Source: Lichenostomus cassidix (taxonomy: Eukaryota > Chordata > Aves > Passeriformes > Meliphagidae). Taken from it: a DNA stretch of 64,000 bases. The notes below the pieces were generated by a model. The model was not told the origin of the DNA, did no database searches, and saw nothing but the letters and a program-made list of their open reading frames with translations. Each line of letters starts with the position of its first letter. The stretch's first letter is position 1. Shown in pieces: positions 38,301 through 48,645 of the stretch. The stretch spans positions 6,738,263-6,802,262 of the forward strand of contig CM039196.1 in the NCBI GenBank assembly GCA_008360975.2, given 5' to 3'. A program made the position numbers and the translations under genes.

Positions 38301-40869
38301 TCAGATTTTGCAGGGCAGCCCCGATTTCAGTTACTTAATACTTCCTTTCCTACTCATTCATTCTGGTGTATTACCAGAAATTCACTCACACAGAGCCAGT
38401 CCTGATTCATACCAGAAACATTCAGAGCGCCAACAAATTTTTTAAAACATTCAAAAATGAGCAATGGATCTGGGAGTTTGATTAAGCTCTTCAACAAGCC
38501 CAAGTTCTATCATTTCCCCTCAAAGCCCAAGTTCTATCTGCCAGAGAACCCGTAAGCTCATATGATATAGCCAGAAATGTGCTTATTTCCAGTTTCCAGT
38601 GACCTGAGCAGAAGAATACATTGACAAGGAATCTATGTTACTGCACAAATTCTCATACTCTGATCCACTGACACAGAGTAGCCAAGTCTCGTGTTTCTAT
38701 AACAAACTTTAGGCTTCCCTAAAGGAATTGTGTGATTTCATTAGTCTAAGCTTTTGCATTGCTTATTTGTTGTTTTGAAGAAAATTCCTAACTATGAGAA
38801 ATGCGCTAAGAAGCTTGAAAACCAAGAAGACTAAACCTAATTTCAATGGCAGAAAGCAAATGGATTGATTGTGTATTCATTTAAAATCACTCCTACAATT
38901 CCTGAACTCCTTGCACTGGCAGCTCTGTGGGTGGCGTGGGGCGGTGATAAGCTTTTTTCACATGCACACTTGTGATCTGAAATAACATCTGCTCCTCTTT
39001 CCTCCCAGCACTGGTATTTATAGCCTCTTCCATCTTTTGCCTTATCAGTTTGCTTCCTTCTCACATCTAAACTCCTACTCCATTACTTTCTCCCAGGACG
39101 AATTCCATGCCTTTTCTCATTCTTTCCCCACTCCCCTTGCTCCCAGCATCTTCCTGACAAAGCACAGGCACATCACAGAGATGTAAGGCCAAGGCCACAA
39201 ATAAAGTGAGAGACAGAAGAGTGGTGAGCTGTAGAACTCCTCCTCTCCCTGCTTTGCTCCTGACTCCTTTGTGTAAAGGGAGATGGGAATGGGAAGGAAA
39301 GTGATGAGAAAGTTTCTATTTGATCTCCCTGTGTGTTTTTTCCTCAAATGCAAAGTCCAAAATTAAGAACTTGTGTGCAAAAGGAAGTTAGAGAAGCCTA
39401 AAGGAAGGTAAGAACTGACAATACACTCAGCACTGATCCCTCCTGGGGCCTGGTGATGTCCAGCTCTGCTCTGAGAGAACTGCCGTGCGCAAACACACTG
39501 GATTCTCAGACCAAGATTTTCAAAACAGAACAACTTTATTCCAGCTTTCCTCCTACTGAAGGAAAAGAGCACTGATGCTTTCAATAATCTCATATACCAA
39601 GCCTGTTTAATTAATCACTGCTATCTCTGCTGAGATAAAGAAACTAACTAGTCCAGGAAACTCCTTAAAACTCCACCTGCATAAGTTCTTTTGAAAGTCA
39701 CTAGCGTTTGTAGCTTTAAGCACTTATACACTGTACCAGCTGATCTTAAACAAGTGACAAGATCTTGTCTTTGCCTTAGTTTGCCTTTACACACAATCAT
39801 TTTCCCAACTGGAGTGCTGCAACACTTCATCAGGGGTTCAGAAGCTTCAGCTGAGAGGAACAGCAGAGGTGCTCATTAGACCCTGCTACCTGGAGAAACC
39901 TGGCCTTGCTATTCAGGGGAGCCAGCAGGACTGGTACCTTGTTCTTGTCAGGTAGCAATTCAAAACAGATAACGAATTTGGTGAATAGAGGTGAAGAAGC
40001 ACAGCTTGCAGACAGCACAGATCCATTGGTTTAGACAGACTGCCTAGAGCAGGCTCTGCTGCAAACGGCATGTGAATAATTATTGGAAGACAGATAAAAT
40101 GAGGTGATAATTCTCTCATTAGGATGTGTTAAAAGAGATAGTTGCACTGTGGTTCTCATTACAAAAGCTGAGTGATCTCTATCCTATTTAATCAGCTGTG
40201 AATCAGTACTAATTTAAGCAGGAATATCTTTCTAAATGTATACATTTTTAGACACTCCAAGGCAAGCCTTAATCATTATCTGTTCTAGCGTTCAGTGCTT
40301 CTGCATTTCTTTTAAGGTATTCTGGAGGGACTACTTTGATGAAACTGTTTCACAAAGTTTAGCCTCTCCCCTCTGCCATGCTCTGCTACCTATTGTGAAG
40401 ACAGTGACTTAAATCCAATGTGCCAGCATGACACAGGGGATAGCAATCAAAACCCCATCACTCAGGAGAGCTGTTCAAGGAGAACCATTCTACACAACCC
40501 TGTGCCCTCGACTGCCAGTCTGAGGCAGTGCAAGGGCAACTGACACCCAGGAGCTCAGAAGGGAGCTGGAGGGCACCCAGCATTTCACTGCCATCCCACC
40601 TCTACTGACAGTTGAGTATAGAAATAAATAAATGAAGTCTACAAGATTACTCAGCAGCTTGTGTGTTTGGATACCTGGCACCTCCTTTGGCTTGGATTTT
40701 CAATGCCTCCCTCCCTCCAACCTCTGCAACAGTCCCATTTTTGTTACCTCGTGGGAAAACTCCAGGGTCCATGAAAGTTGCCATGCTGAAGTTTGCCAGT
40801 ACAAACAAGAAAACGAGTCCATTGTACACTGGAATAGCTGGGGAGATGGCTTTTGTCAACCAGGGGCAC
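20209..40869 (-). CDS. ZDHHC8: ZDHHC8, S-palmitoyltransferase (coding exons 2-11, exon 1 outside window)
   Basis: Ten exons on the minus strand join in frame (2218 coding bases with the stop, about 739 residues). With a first exon of about 34 codons the total would be near 773 residues, close to the 765 I recall for human ZDHHC8. The enzyme moves palmitate to cysteines of membrane-associated proteins; family substrates include PSD-95, PICK1 and GRIP1. Visible in order: TM2, the cysteine-rich zinc-binding domain with DHHC, TM3 and TM4, TTxE, a CCx7CS motif, a long Ser/Pro-rich cytoplasmic tail and the C-terminal PDZ ligand EISV. Tail features such as [16 protein letters not shown] and [17 protein letters not shown] fit ZDHHC8. 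Its sister ZDHHC5 shares the architecture and is the main alternative. No frameshift or lost catalytic residue was seen. Confidence 0.9.
20381..21713 (-). other. ZDHHC8: ZDHHC8 intron 10
   Basis: GT-AG intron with donor GTATGT and acceptor GATGCAG. No repeat or gene was recognised in it. Read-through from exon 10 meets a stop at about 21668, discussed under findings. Confidence 0.85.
21714..22750 (-). CDS. ZDHHC8: ZDHHC8 exon 10: long cytoplasmic tail
   Basis: This 1037-base exon begins after TTTTAG with ATCACCTTGCAG (ITLQ) and ends TCACAGAG|GTATGT, splitting an Arg codon. It encodes 345 complete codons of a Ser/Pro-rich, probably disordered tail with many possible phosphorylation sites. Recognisable ZDHHC8 segments are [65 protein letters not shown] and [16 protein letters not shown]. 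Human ZDHHC8 likewise carries most of its tail in one large penultimate exon. Confidence 0.95.
22751..25632 (-). other. ZDHHC8: ZDHHC8 intron 9
   Basis: GT-AG intron with donor GTGAGT and acceptor TGTTTTAG. No gene, RNA or clear repeat was recognised within it. Confidence 0.85.
25633..25742 (-). CDS. ZDHHC8: ZDHHC8 exon 9
   Basis: The acceptor is TTTTGCAG|AAGG and the donor is GAGCAG|GTGAGT. It encodes [23 protein letters not shown] and continues to HYHATAEQ. The PPTPAMYK[YF]RPAF block is characteristic of ZDHHC5/8 tails. Phase matches the single G carried from exon 8, and the exon ends in phase 0. Confidence 0.93.
25743..26449 (-). other. ZDHHC8: ZDHHC8 intron 8
   Basis: The donor is GTACAG, weaker than consensus, and the acceptor is TTTTGCAG. 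The part at about 25890-26045 has text like an ancient dispersed repeat (CCAAAATCAATGGGGC and GGGCTGAATTCAGCT), but too short to assign. Confidence 0.75.
26450..26567 (-). CDS. ZDHHC8: ZDHHC8 exon 8
   Basis: The acceptor is ATTTTCAG|TCT and the donor is GAAG|GTACAG. It encodes [18 protein letters not shown], then [20 protein letters not shown]. This aligns with the SKGSLDxL...PPLPPK region I recall for mammalian ZDHHC8. The 39 codons plus one base keep the frame with exon 9. This is the start of the disordered tail. Confidence 0.88.
26568..27417 (-). other. ZDHHC8: ZDHHC8 intron 7
   Basis: GT-AG intron with donor GTGAGG and acceptor ATTTTCAG. Nothing else was recognised. Confidence 0.85.
27418..27550 (-). 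CDS. ZDHHC8: ZDHHC8 exon 7
   Basis: The acceptor is AACCAG|G and the donor is AGCAAG|GTGAGG. After the Arg codon split with exon 6 it reads [20 protein letters not shown] and then [17 protein letters not shown] up to NRSK. The YVVEP and VKPPFLRP motifs are conserved in ZDHHC8. The exon follows the membrane domain and lies in the cytoplasm. Confidence 0.94.
27551..29193 (-). other. ZDHHC8: ZDHHC8 intron 6
   Basis: GT-AG intron with donor GTAAGA. The acceptor AACCAG has a weak pyrimidine tract. No gene or repeat was recognised. Confidence 0.85.
29194..29285 (-). CDS. ZDHHC8: ZDHHC8 exon 6: post-TM4 region with CCx7CS motif
   Basis: The acceptor is TTTCCAG|GTG and the donor is CCCAG|GTAAGA. 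It encodes [18 protein letters not shown] and then [12 protein letters not shown] plus a split Arg codon. The NPFTRG segment is the PaCCT-like region after TM4. [11 protein letters not shown] fits the CCx(7-13)C(S/T) juxtamembrane motif described for DHHC5, 6 and 8, whose cysteines can themselves be palmitoylated. Confidence 0.95.
30195..30322 (+). mobile_element. MIR-like SINE relic
   Basis: The order ATGGGCCTGGGACATTTGGC, TTCAATCCTTGGCTCAAGCT, TTTCATATCTGTGCCCATTT and TATGAAAATAA follows the MIR core and tail. That consensus reads roughly 'cctgggttcaaatcctggctc', 'cttaatctctgtgcctcagttt' and 'aaaatggggataa'. It is strongly diverged, as expected of an ancient tRNA-derived CORE-SINE. Confidence 0.5.
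30785..30852 (-). mobile_element. MIR1_Amn-like SINE relic (antisense)
   Basis: Read on the minus strand, TAATTAGAGCACCAGACCAG is followed by AGATCTGCTCCTGGCTTTGC. This resembles the tRNA-related head of amniote MIR ('gttagagcac...ggttctattcctggctctgc'). The match is short and diverged. Confidence 0.45.
32550..32652 (-). CDS. ZDHHC8: ZDHHC8 exon 5: TM4 and TTxE motif
   Basis: The acceptor is GATACAG|A and the donor is GAACAG|GTAAGA. One base completes a Thr codon, then 34 codons follow. [19 protein letters not shown] with the next residues forms the fourth transmembrane segment. RGRTTNEQ holds the TTxE motif (TTNE) found after TM4 in DHHC enzymes. Phase agrees with both neighbours. Confidence 0.96.
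32653..33825 (-). other. ZDHHC8: ZDHHC8 intron 4
   Basis: The donor GTATCC departs from consensus and the acceptor is GATACAG. Almost half of the intron is a CR1 copy in the same orientation as the gene. Confidence 0.85.
32746..33244 (-). mobile_element. CR1 LINE, 5'-truncated, in ZDHHC8 intron 4
   Basis: The plus strand shows the antisense CR1 3' region: TCATAGAATGGTTTGGGTTG, then AACATCACCTAGTTCCAACC, CAACCTGGCCTTGAACACTT and GATGGGGCAGCCACAGCTTC. It ends with CCAGCAGCTCCATATCCTTC and the CAGGTGCAGCACTCCAGGTT block. The element's 3' end is near 32746, about 100 bases from exon 5. It is less diverged than the relic at 17745, so it is a younger avian CR1. Confidence 0.94.
33826..33998 (-). 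CDS. ZDHHC8: ZDHHC8 exon 4: catalytic DHHC motif and TM3
   Basis: The acceptor is TTTACAAG|GAT and the donor is ATTAC|GTATCC. It opens [19 protein letters not shown], which holds the catalytic DHHC tetrad with the acyl-accepting Cys and the conserved PWVNNCIG. This is followed by the third transmembrane segment ([20 protein letters not shown] and onward) and then GAAHTTIT, the TM3-TM4 loop. All core catalytic residues are intact. It ends in phase 2, completed by exon 5. Confidence 0.97.
33999..37152 (-). other. ZDHHC8: ZDHHC8 intron 3
   Basis: GT-AG intron with donor GTAACA and acceptor TTTACAAG. No gene or clear repeat was recognised. Confidence 0.85.
37153..37310 (-). CDS. ZDHHC8: ZDHHC8 exon 3: cysteine-rich domain
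   Basis: The acceptor is GTTGAGCAG|CAGAC and the donor is GTGGAG|GTAACA. It encodes [18 protein letters not shown] and then [20 protein letters not shown], followed by [15 protein letters not shown]. The spaced Cys/His residues ([21 protein letters not shown]) form the zinc-binding half of the DHHC cysteine-rich domain. The acceptor is a tandem NAGNAG, so a form lacking the first Ala is possible. Confidence 0.97.
37311..40747 (-). other. ZDHHC8: ZDHHC8 intron 2
   Basis: GT-AG intron with donor GTAACA and tandem acceptor GAGCAGCAG. It includes a probable ancient repeat near 37.8 kb and a short direct repeat near 38.5 kb (CCCAAGTTCTATC twice, 26 bases apart). Otherwise no feature was recognised. 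Confidence 0.85.
37765..37850 (+). repeat. Ancient amniote dispersed repeat relic
   Basis: The text GATCCAATTTCCATTGACTT followed by GATGAGCTTGGGATCTGGCT resembles an old repeat frequent in sauropsid genomes, whose usual form has 'cccattgacttcaatggga' and 'ggatctggccc'. The family name is uncertain. Confidence 0.4.
40748..40869 (-). CDS. ZDHHC8: ZDHHC8 exon 2: TM1 end, luminal loop and TM2
   Basis: The acceptor is CTCCACAG|G and the donor is CCACGAG|GTAACA. One base completes a codon from exon 1 (Thr in mammals). It then encodes [20 protein letters not shown] and [20 protein letters not shown] plus one base. This is nearly identical to the region following TM1 in mammalian ZDHHC8, including the second transmembrane segment and the MDPGVFPR cytoplasmic start. 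The long plus-strand open frame across this exon is antisense and not considered coding. Confidence 0.96.
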
Positions 40870-43800
40870 CTGTGGAGAACAAAAGTTCTGGGTAAGGGCT
40901 CTTTCAGCTCTAACACAGTCTATTCCCAATCACCACCATCACCCAGAGAACTACTCTGGGCCCCCCCCAGCCATGCAGCAAGGCTGAATTTGCAATGTAA
41001 CAGAAATTTCCACAGAGCCATTTTCAGTGATCACTGCAGCACCCTCTGTAAAGCTGCTTTGTTCCAGAGCACAGAAAGCATGGATTGTTCACAGGGCTCA
41101 CAGGGCTTTGCCACCCTATTGCCTAATCTGCAACCTGGCGTTTTACTACTGTGTGTAAAAGCTTCATCCCATTGTTGCATTTCTGTTACCTTCTCTGCAG
41201 CCTTGTTGCAGTTGAGGTTACTTTCAATTTTCACTGGTGTAAAGCAGAATAGGATTCAAACCACTGATCCCCAAAGCAGAGGCAAAGAGCATCACACTCG
41301 CTTCTCACTAAGCTTCCATGGTTTTCAACACTCAAACAACACTACAAAACCTCTCCTTGGGGGAAAGTTTTGTCAGACCAAGCATGGGCTTTGCAGGTGT
41401 CAGCAGAATATGAAAATGCAGTATCAAAAAGAAAGTGGATGGTATATGCCATCTGAACAATTTTCAGAAGCACCAGAAAGATCTGTTGCTCACCCAGTGA
41501 GTGTAACTGAGAGGAATTGAAGATCAAGGGTAAAGGAGAACAAGTAGGAGACTTTGGAATGAGGATGGGGAAATGCCTGCTAATTAGAGGAAAATTGTTC
41601 AAACTGCAAAGAACACTTCCCACCAGCAAAGAAGGGCATGATGAGGCAGCAAAGAGCTTGCTTTAAAGGCAGCTTCACCAAATAAAAAGCACTGTGCATT
41701 CACTCAGCCATTCCCAACCTCTGATCACCACACCAAATGTATTTCTCCTGTCTGCAGGGGGAGATTTGGTGTTACAGGGGCACTGAGGAGAAAAATCTGA
41801 TCAGCTTCATGATAGATGCAAATACAAATAAGGATGAATGTGGGACGAAGTATGTAATTGAAAAAAAGACCCCTCACTGAGCTGCTCCTTAGATTTCCAC
41901 GTGTCTTGACAGCCAAGGACTCTTCCAAGGCTGCCGAGCAAGCAGGCATTCAGCAGTGCCTGCTGCCATTAGCATAAATCATACACTGGCCCATGTATTC
42001 TGGTATTTTGCCTGCATTACATCTACAGCTGAATCTGATTGTCTGCCAGGCTGAAGCCTGTGCAAAGAAGGAGAAAACAACAACAAGCAAGCAACCTTCT
42101 TCCACTAATTTGCTCTGAGTTTGCTACCGATAGGCTGTTTTGAACAGCTGAGAATGGTGTTATTGACCTTGAAGGGACACTGTCAAACGTGCTCTTGTGG
42201 CCACTTGGAAGGGCACCATGTTTTCTTCTTCTATTTCTTTGTGGGCAGGCAGAAGGAGATTGTTTTGCACTCCTCCACCTCCTCACAGCTGGGCTTTTAA
42301 CACTGCACTGCTGGAAACTGCTTTTAAAAGGACCTGTCCTTGTGTGTTCTTCACACAGCCTGGCCTGGAGTGAGGAAAAGGTGGACAAGTCCTACCCAGG
42401 GTGAGTGAATTGTAAAGCCATGAGCAAGACATGTCTGTGGCCAGGGCCAAACTTCCAGGCTGACTAAGGGAGAAGGAAATTTTAAAAAAATCAGCCAAAG
42501 ACAGCTTGACTCCATGAGGTACTCTAAGAACCTTGTGTTTCCCAAAAGGTGGAATTTCAAGTAGTGAGGTCATGCTTGCTGCCCAGCTTGGTTTACCTCA
42601 GAGCAGCTGCTGATGACTGAAAACCAAAGCAAGGCACAAGTTTCTCACTTGCCAGCAAAGGTGCTGCAGTGACCTTGCCAAGCAGGCTGCAGGTCTGTCA
42701 CTAACAACAGCTTCTGCCACATCCATTGGAAGAAAGCAAAATAAACCCTGAAATAAGCAGTTACAAAATCAATTCTGCTCAGGGAAGATTTCTTCCCTCT
42801 AAATTATAGTAAAATTAGATTCAGTAATGGGCATGACTGACTTAATTTCTTCCCATGAAGAAACTGCCTACACAGAGAAAGATGATGAAGTTACCCATTG
42901 CTTGTCAAGCATGGAGGAGAGATGTCCTTGGCAGAAAAGTCACGTAGGTTGGCAAATCAAGGGACAGGAAACCCCTTCTTACAGATAACTAGTTACTCTG
43001 AACAAGATTATAATGAGAGAAACTGTCTCAGATGATTAATGTAAGTATTCCTTAACATTCTCATTTGTGATTTACTTTGCCATGTTCCCAACAAATAGAT
43101 CAAAATATTAGGAAGCATTTTAGCCATAAGATAAACGGCACAGCTCATTTAATGGGTAAACAGTGTATCTGAAAAGACTTCACGGAAGTTGAAATAAAGG
43201 ATAGAGTGAGTCACTGTGCATACTAGCCACAAGGTCAGTTCACAATCCTTCCATTTCTTCTTCCCAGAATTGTTATGCAGCATCACAGATTACATAAAAT
43301 TAGATGGGACAAAAGGGGCCTCTTTTGTAAACTAGATTGGCCTATAAAAACAGATGTGGAGATCAAGTCCTGGCTCATAACTGTAAAAAGGTCGAAAAAG
43401 AAAATAAAATTGCCAACAGGATTCACCAAAATGATGCAGCCTCCCTGCCCCTCTCTACCAATGCACACATAATTTTTGGCAATCTGAGCTTAGCATGTTG
43501 TTTTATCACTAACCCATCATGCAAAAGTCTCATTTCTGTCTCTCTGCCTCAAGAAGAAAGCTGCAGAAATGTTGAAGCAGGACCTGTAGCGAGTTTCTTT
43601 TTACTTTGTGCATATCCTCTCTCCAGGAGTCTGCTTCCAGCAGCAATTATGTCTATTATTGGGACAAATCTAGCTGAACTTTTCCTCTGCTTTTTCCTAA
43701 CAGTAGTTGTTGTGAATCTAGATAAACAACACATAGGATTTAAAGCTTTCTTTGGCTGGTGAACCCAAAATTTCGAGAAGCTACAGTTTTGTGTCTTCAA

Positions 43801-44569
43801 CCCACCTCACAGTGGAATTATACAGCAGGAAGGGTACCACAACTTTTATAGGGCTATATGAATTAAGTAGAGCCAGGATCAGTGTATAATCCCCTAACAG
43901 AGCACCACCAGATTTTTTTCTGAGGGAAAGTAACTGTACAATGTGTGTCCTATGCCAATTTAATTTGGATCCCTCACTCGAACCAGAAGACCTGAAGGGT
44001 AATGTTGCTGTTGTTGCAGGTACCAGCCATGCTGCATCAAGAACTGCTCCTAAGAGAAACTTTCCTTGGCTTTGTTTACTGTAGAGATTCAGAGCCAGCA
44101 AATACCACCATGGCACACTGAAGATAATTAAGGATCTCAAATTCTTCTGAACGAAGCACACAATTACACAGGCAGCATTTCCCTCATAATTATACTTCTC
44201 TGACATAAAGTGATTCTGTTCATAACTCAGTGGAGAGTAATTCAGGGCGACAGATTTAATCTCATTTATCCTATTTGCTCTTGAAACCCAATCCTAATAA
44301 AACAGAAAGTTAAAAAGATTAACAAATAGGATCACACAACTTGCTAGGTGTCAGATAGACTTAGCATGATCAGCTGCCTTCCCCTGCTAAATTAAACAAC
44401 AAATAATCCTTTCTGCGTTTTTGACTGGCACTTTGTAGCAAGACATGTTTGTGTCTTAGAGTTCGCCTATAATTAATTAATTGAATAGGACGTTTTTCTT
44501 GAATCCAACTCTGAATTAAGATTTGGTGTTTTTCATTAAAACATGCTTAGAGATGCAGTAGGCCATAGA

Positions 44570-44642
44570 GAATGGAGCCTGGGATTTCAAGAACCAGGTT
44601 TTAGTCTTGGCTCTGGCATTGGCTCACAGAGCCACCAAAAGC
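44570..44642 (+). mobile_element. MIR-like SINE fragment
   Basis: AGCCTGGGATTTCAAGAACC followed by TTTTAGTCTTGGCTCTGGCA and TTGGCTCA follows the MIR core ('ctgggattcaggagacctgggttctagtcctggctctgccactgactca'). It is short and diverged. Confidence 0.45.
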
Positions 44643-47600
44643 CACCAGCTCCCCCAGCCAGCCCAGTTACATATTTTACAAATGACACCAAACTCCTGTC
44701 AGACCACCTTCCCCACTGCAGGGCAGAGAGTTTGAAAGTCTTACAGCATCTCTGTTAGGGCCAGGCTGGTGGCTGTGGTGTTGCTTCCCTGCAGTGCAGC
44801 TCTGGGCACCCACCAGCCTCCCTGAACAGAGCAGGGTTGAGGCTCCTTCTGCTGGGCTGTGGTGTGAGGATGGCTCTGTGATTCACCCAGCAAACAAGGC
44901 TGGTGGCTCATTTCACACCCTGCCTGGAGCACCACAAGCACATGTGAGCACACGGAGCCCAGACAAGGAGCAGAGGACAGAGCAGAGAGCAGGAAGCTAC
45001 AACATTACCCTTTCTTGAAGCTGCTCATGTAGGGCAGACATGTGGGAACCTCAGGAGCCCAGACGGGCATCCAAGCTTTGGATACTTATCCACACCTGGT
45101 AAGAAGACCCTCAAAGATTGTCTAATTGGCTGCTCAGCTGCACCTAATATTCAGTCTGAGATAACCACACATCCTTCCCCTCAGCCTCCAACAGATGGCT
45201 GATGCACAACAAAACAATTTATTTCTCCTCAGATCACAAGGCGTGGGGTTATAACATGGAAAAGAAAGCATCTCAGCTCAAATGCACTTCTGTCACCACT
45301 ACAGTGGTGAAACAGTAATGTGAAATAGCTGATTCAGTGCATGAAAGTAGAAGCAGCTCAGTGAAGTAGGGACTAATTAGATAAGAAGGGTCAACAAGCA
45401 AACATAATTTGACTAAGCACAAGTACTAATTTCACTGGAAACTTTCAAACAATGTCCAAAGACTGTAGAAGGCTGTCGCCGATTCCTCTCCAAGAGTTTC
45501 TAGGCAAACCCTGACTGTTAAGACCATGTTTGCACTGTAAAATCCATATAAACAATTTCTAATCATCTAACTAAAGACTTCACATTTCTGACATCAACCC
45601 TGGGAGCTGGACCCAACAACCTGGGCTGCCCAAAAGCTGTCCTGCCCTGTAAGGCACAACAGCCAGGATGACTGAGAGGATACACCAGAGGAGAACAGGT
45701 CCACAGGAGTAAAAGTCCTCCTCAACCAGCACTGCACCAGCTGGAACATAAATGAAAGGGCTATCAGCTAACTGATTCTGAACACCCACGTTGTAGAAGA
45801 ATTTGGAATTAGATGTAAATATTATACCTTAAAGCCCATTCCACCACATTGTATGTGGTACAGAGGTGCAAGACAGCATCCTGAAGGCTGTGCATGGCCC
45901 AGTCTGCACCACAGGGCAGAGAAGGGCAGAGCTCTCTTAGTCTTTAGCAGTGTTAATCTAACACATTTCTCACATTTCCCAGTCTGGGCATGATTTTTCT
46001 ATTTATATGCTTTTTCTTAGCCTGAAATTACTGAAAAGTACCTTCTGGAATAGTAACAGAAGGGAAAAAATTGCTCATTTTCCATTTTTTGTCACTATCA
46101 AAGACAGCGTGAAGATTATTGTACATCTAAAAATATTTTCCAAGGTGCTGAGACATCTGTAGGTTTAACAAGGCATCACTGGAAACAGTCAGGAGAGAAT
46201 TTATGTGAGTGTCATAACCAATGTGAAACAGAACAGCAGGTCTTGTGAAAATAGCAGGAGGTTCTGGACTGCCAGATTCTTTGCTCAGCTCTGCACATCA
46301 GATTTTGATAAGTGAACTAATTTCTGCACCATATCTTACTCATTGGCAAGACTGCAGATAATACATCGTTGCCATAGCACTACAGTCTCACTGTGAGTAT
46401 GGCAGTTGCACTGACAGAAAGTGATATCAAAGTAAAGGATAACAAATCCAAGTGTTACCAAAAAATGGGAAAAGGACAAGTAAATACTGGAAAACGTATT
46501 ACTGAAAAGCAGTAAATGATGAGAGCTGAGTGCTACATAGAACAGCTCATGCTGGTGATAAATGGGAGCTACCAAAACATCTATCCTGAGTTTTCAGGTG
46601 CAGCTCTCCATCAGAAGAGGCAAAACATCACCCCAAATCCCACCACCAAAGCCCTCATGAATTTCATAAGTCCCTTCCTAACTGAAATACAGATGAACAC
46701 TAGAGATAGAGGTTCAAATCCATCACCTGCTTAACTGTGTTTAATTATTCACAAGAAATGTGCTGGGCTGGAATTCACTCAGGTTTAACAAGAGCTGATG
46801 GAGTTTCAGTGAACTTTCCATTACACTCTGGACTCCATCCAAAGGCTAGTGGTTCTTGTCTGGCAACATACAGGTCAGAGGAGCTAAATCAATTAAAAAG
46901 TCAACTTGAGATATAATGGTCCTTGGTGAAAAATCTTATCTGGGCTATACATCACCCCCAAAGTAAAATACAATCTGCCCTGTTCACAAAGCTGCCTGAA
47001 AGATCTGGATCATGTTCCCTTCCTCCCTTTTCAGACAGTGTCCAAGTATCTGAGAAAAGGCAGTACTGTCATGTGAACTAACGTGGGAGAAACACACAGA
47101 AGGAACAAGAATACCACCAACCCAATCTGAGCAAGACCACCATAGGGCTAAACTCACCCATCATCCTCGGGTTCAGAAGCTGTCCAGCCACCCCAGACCC
47201 ATCACCCAGGCACAGGCTGACCCTGCAGCCAGCAGGCAGGACATGCTGGGTGAGCTGTGACACTGTGTGACTTTACAGGGTGTGCACAGTGAGCAGACAG
47301 GCCTGGGCTGTGCTGGACTCACTGCTCAGGCCTTGCAGAGATGGTCTCTGCACACTCAGTAGCTGCTGCAAGCCCAGCAGCCTCAAGAGCACCCCCAGCT
47401 GTAGCCAAGCCATGGGAGCTTGCCAGGAGCTGCACTACCACACTGCAGGGCTTGGGCAGGCAGGGGTTGGGCTCACCTGCAAACACACAGCAACACAGCA
47501 AAATCCTGCTCCACACACTGCTTTGAAATCTGCACTGTCCTGCAGGGAGTTAAGGACCTACTCAGAGTCAGTTTGTACTTGCTGACATAATGAAGGCCCA

Positions 47601-48622
47601 GGACAGAGGTTTCAATGTAGTTGTAAAGGAATATGCTGTAATAGTGCAGCAGCACTTAAAACACCTATCTCTTGGTTTGCACCTCAGTGGAAAGCATTTA
47701 CTGCACACTGATCTGGGGTATAGACATGCTGGATTTCAGAGGGCACAATAACATTTTTGTATGAGGAGAAGGATAATGCTCAGAGCAAAGTGAGGCAGAA
47801 GGTCTTCATGGCACTTCAAGTGTCTAATGGGCTGTGAGCAGCGTCACTCCAAGCAGCAGCAAATGCGCTGGTGCCTCAGGAAAGGAGCCAATTGCCAGTG
47901 CTTGGGCAAATCAGAGCAGATTCTGAGTGCAGGTACACAGGGTGAGCACACAGATCCAGAGACAAACACCTTTTGTTTGCTTTCTCAGCCCTGGAGTTTG
48001 CAAAGCCTAAAATGTCACACAAGCTGGAAGAAGCAAGGACAAGTGTAATCCAGGGCTTCTCAGACGTGCACCAACCTTTTACCAGCATTTCCATGCTGAG
48101 CAGCTGGAAATGAACCCTGCTTTTTCCAGCAGCCAGCAAGAGAGCTGAGTGTATGGGTGGTGTTTGGATCATGACAGAAGAGAAGAGCAATAAGAAGTCA
48201 CTGCAAAATAACCACAGCAGGAGAGACACTCGTCGCCCTGACAAACTGAAAAGTTTTAAATCCATTTGGTTAGAAAAAGAAGGAACTGCTACCCAGTAAG
48301 ATTCATTTACTCTACGTATGGCTGGCCACCAGCATTGCTACACTGCAATAGCTGAGTGACTTGTCAATACACACATGAATCCAGCAATGTGGAAAGCTGA
48401 GGTGGGCTGCTCCTACAGAGCTGCGTTTAAAAACAAGTTTAAATTATCAGCAGCCTATTTCAGACACACCTGATACCAGCTACTGGCATACAAGGATTTG
48501 TCCACTTGCTCACTATATTCCCCAACCACACACTGGCAGAACTTCTAGTACAAATTCAGTGCTTGAATTCATGAGATAGTGGTGTAGTGAAAGCAAGGCA
48601 GCTCATTTTAAGTATGTGGTGA

Positions 48623-48645
48623 TGAGAGAGAGAGAGAGAGAGAGA
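48623..48645 (+). repeat. GA microsatellite
   Basis: A pure GA dinucleotide run of about 22 bases. Confidence 0.9.

Noticed and set aside
40663..41520. 285-codon open frame on the plus strand
   Set aside because: It is antisense to ZDHHC8 exon 2 and runs into its intron. The peptide has no recognisable domain and there is no exon-like boundary or codon bias.
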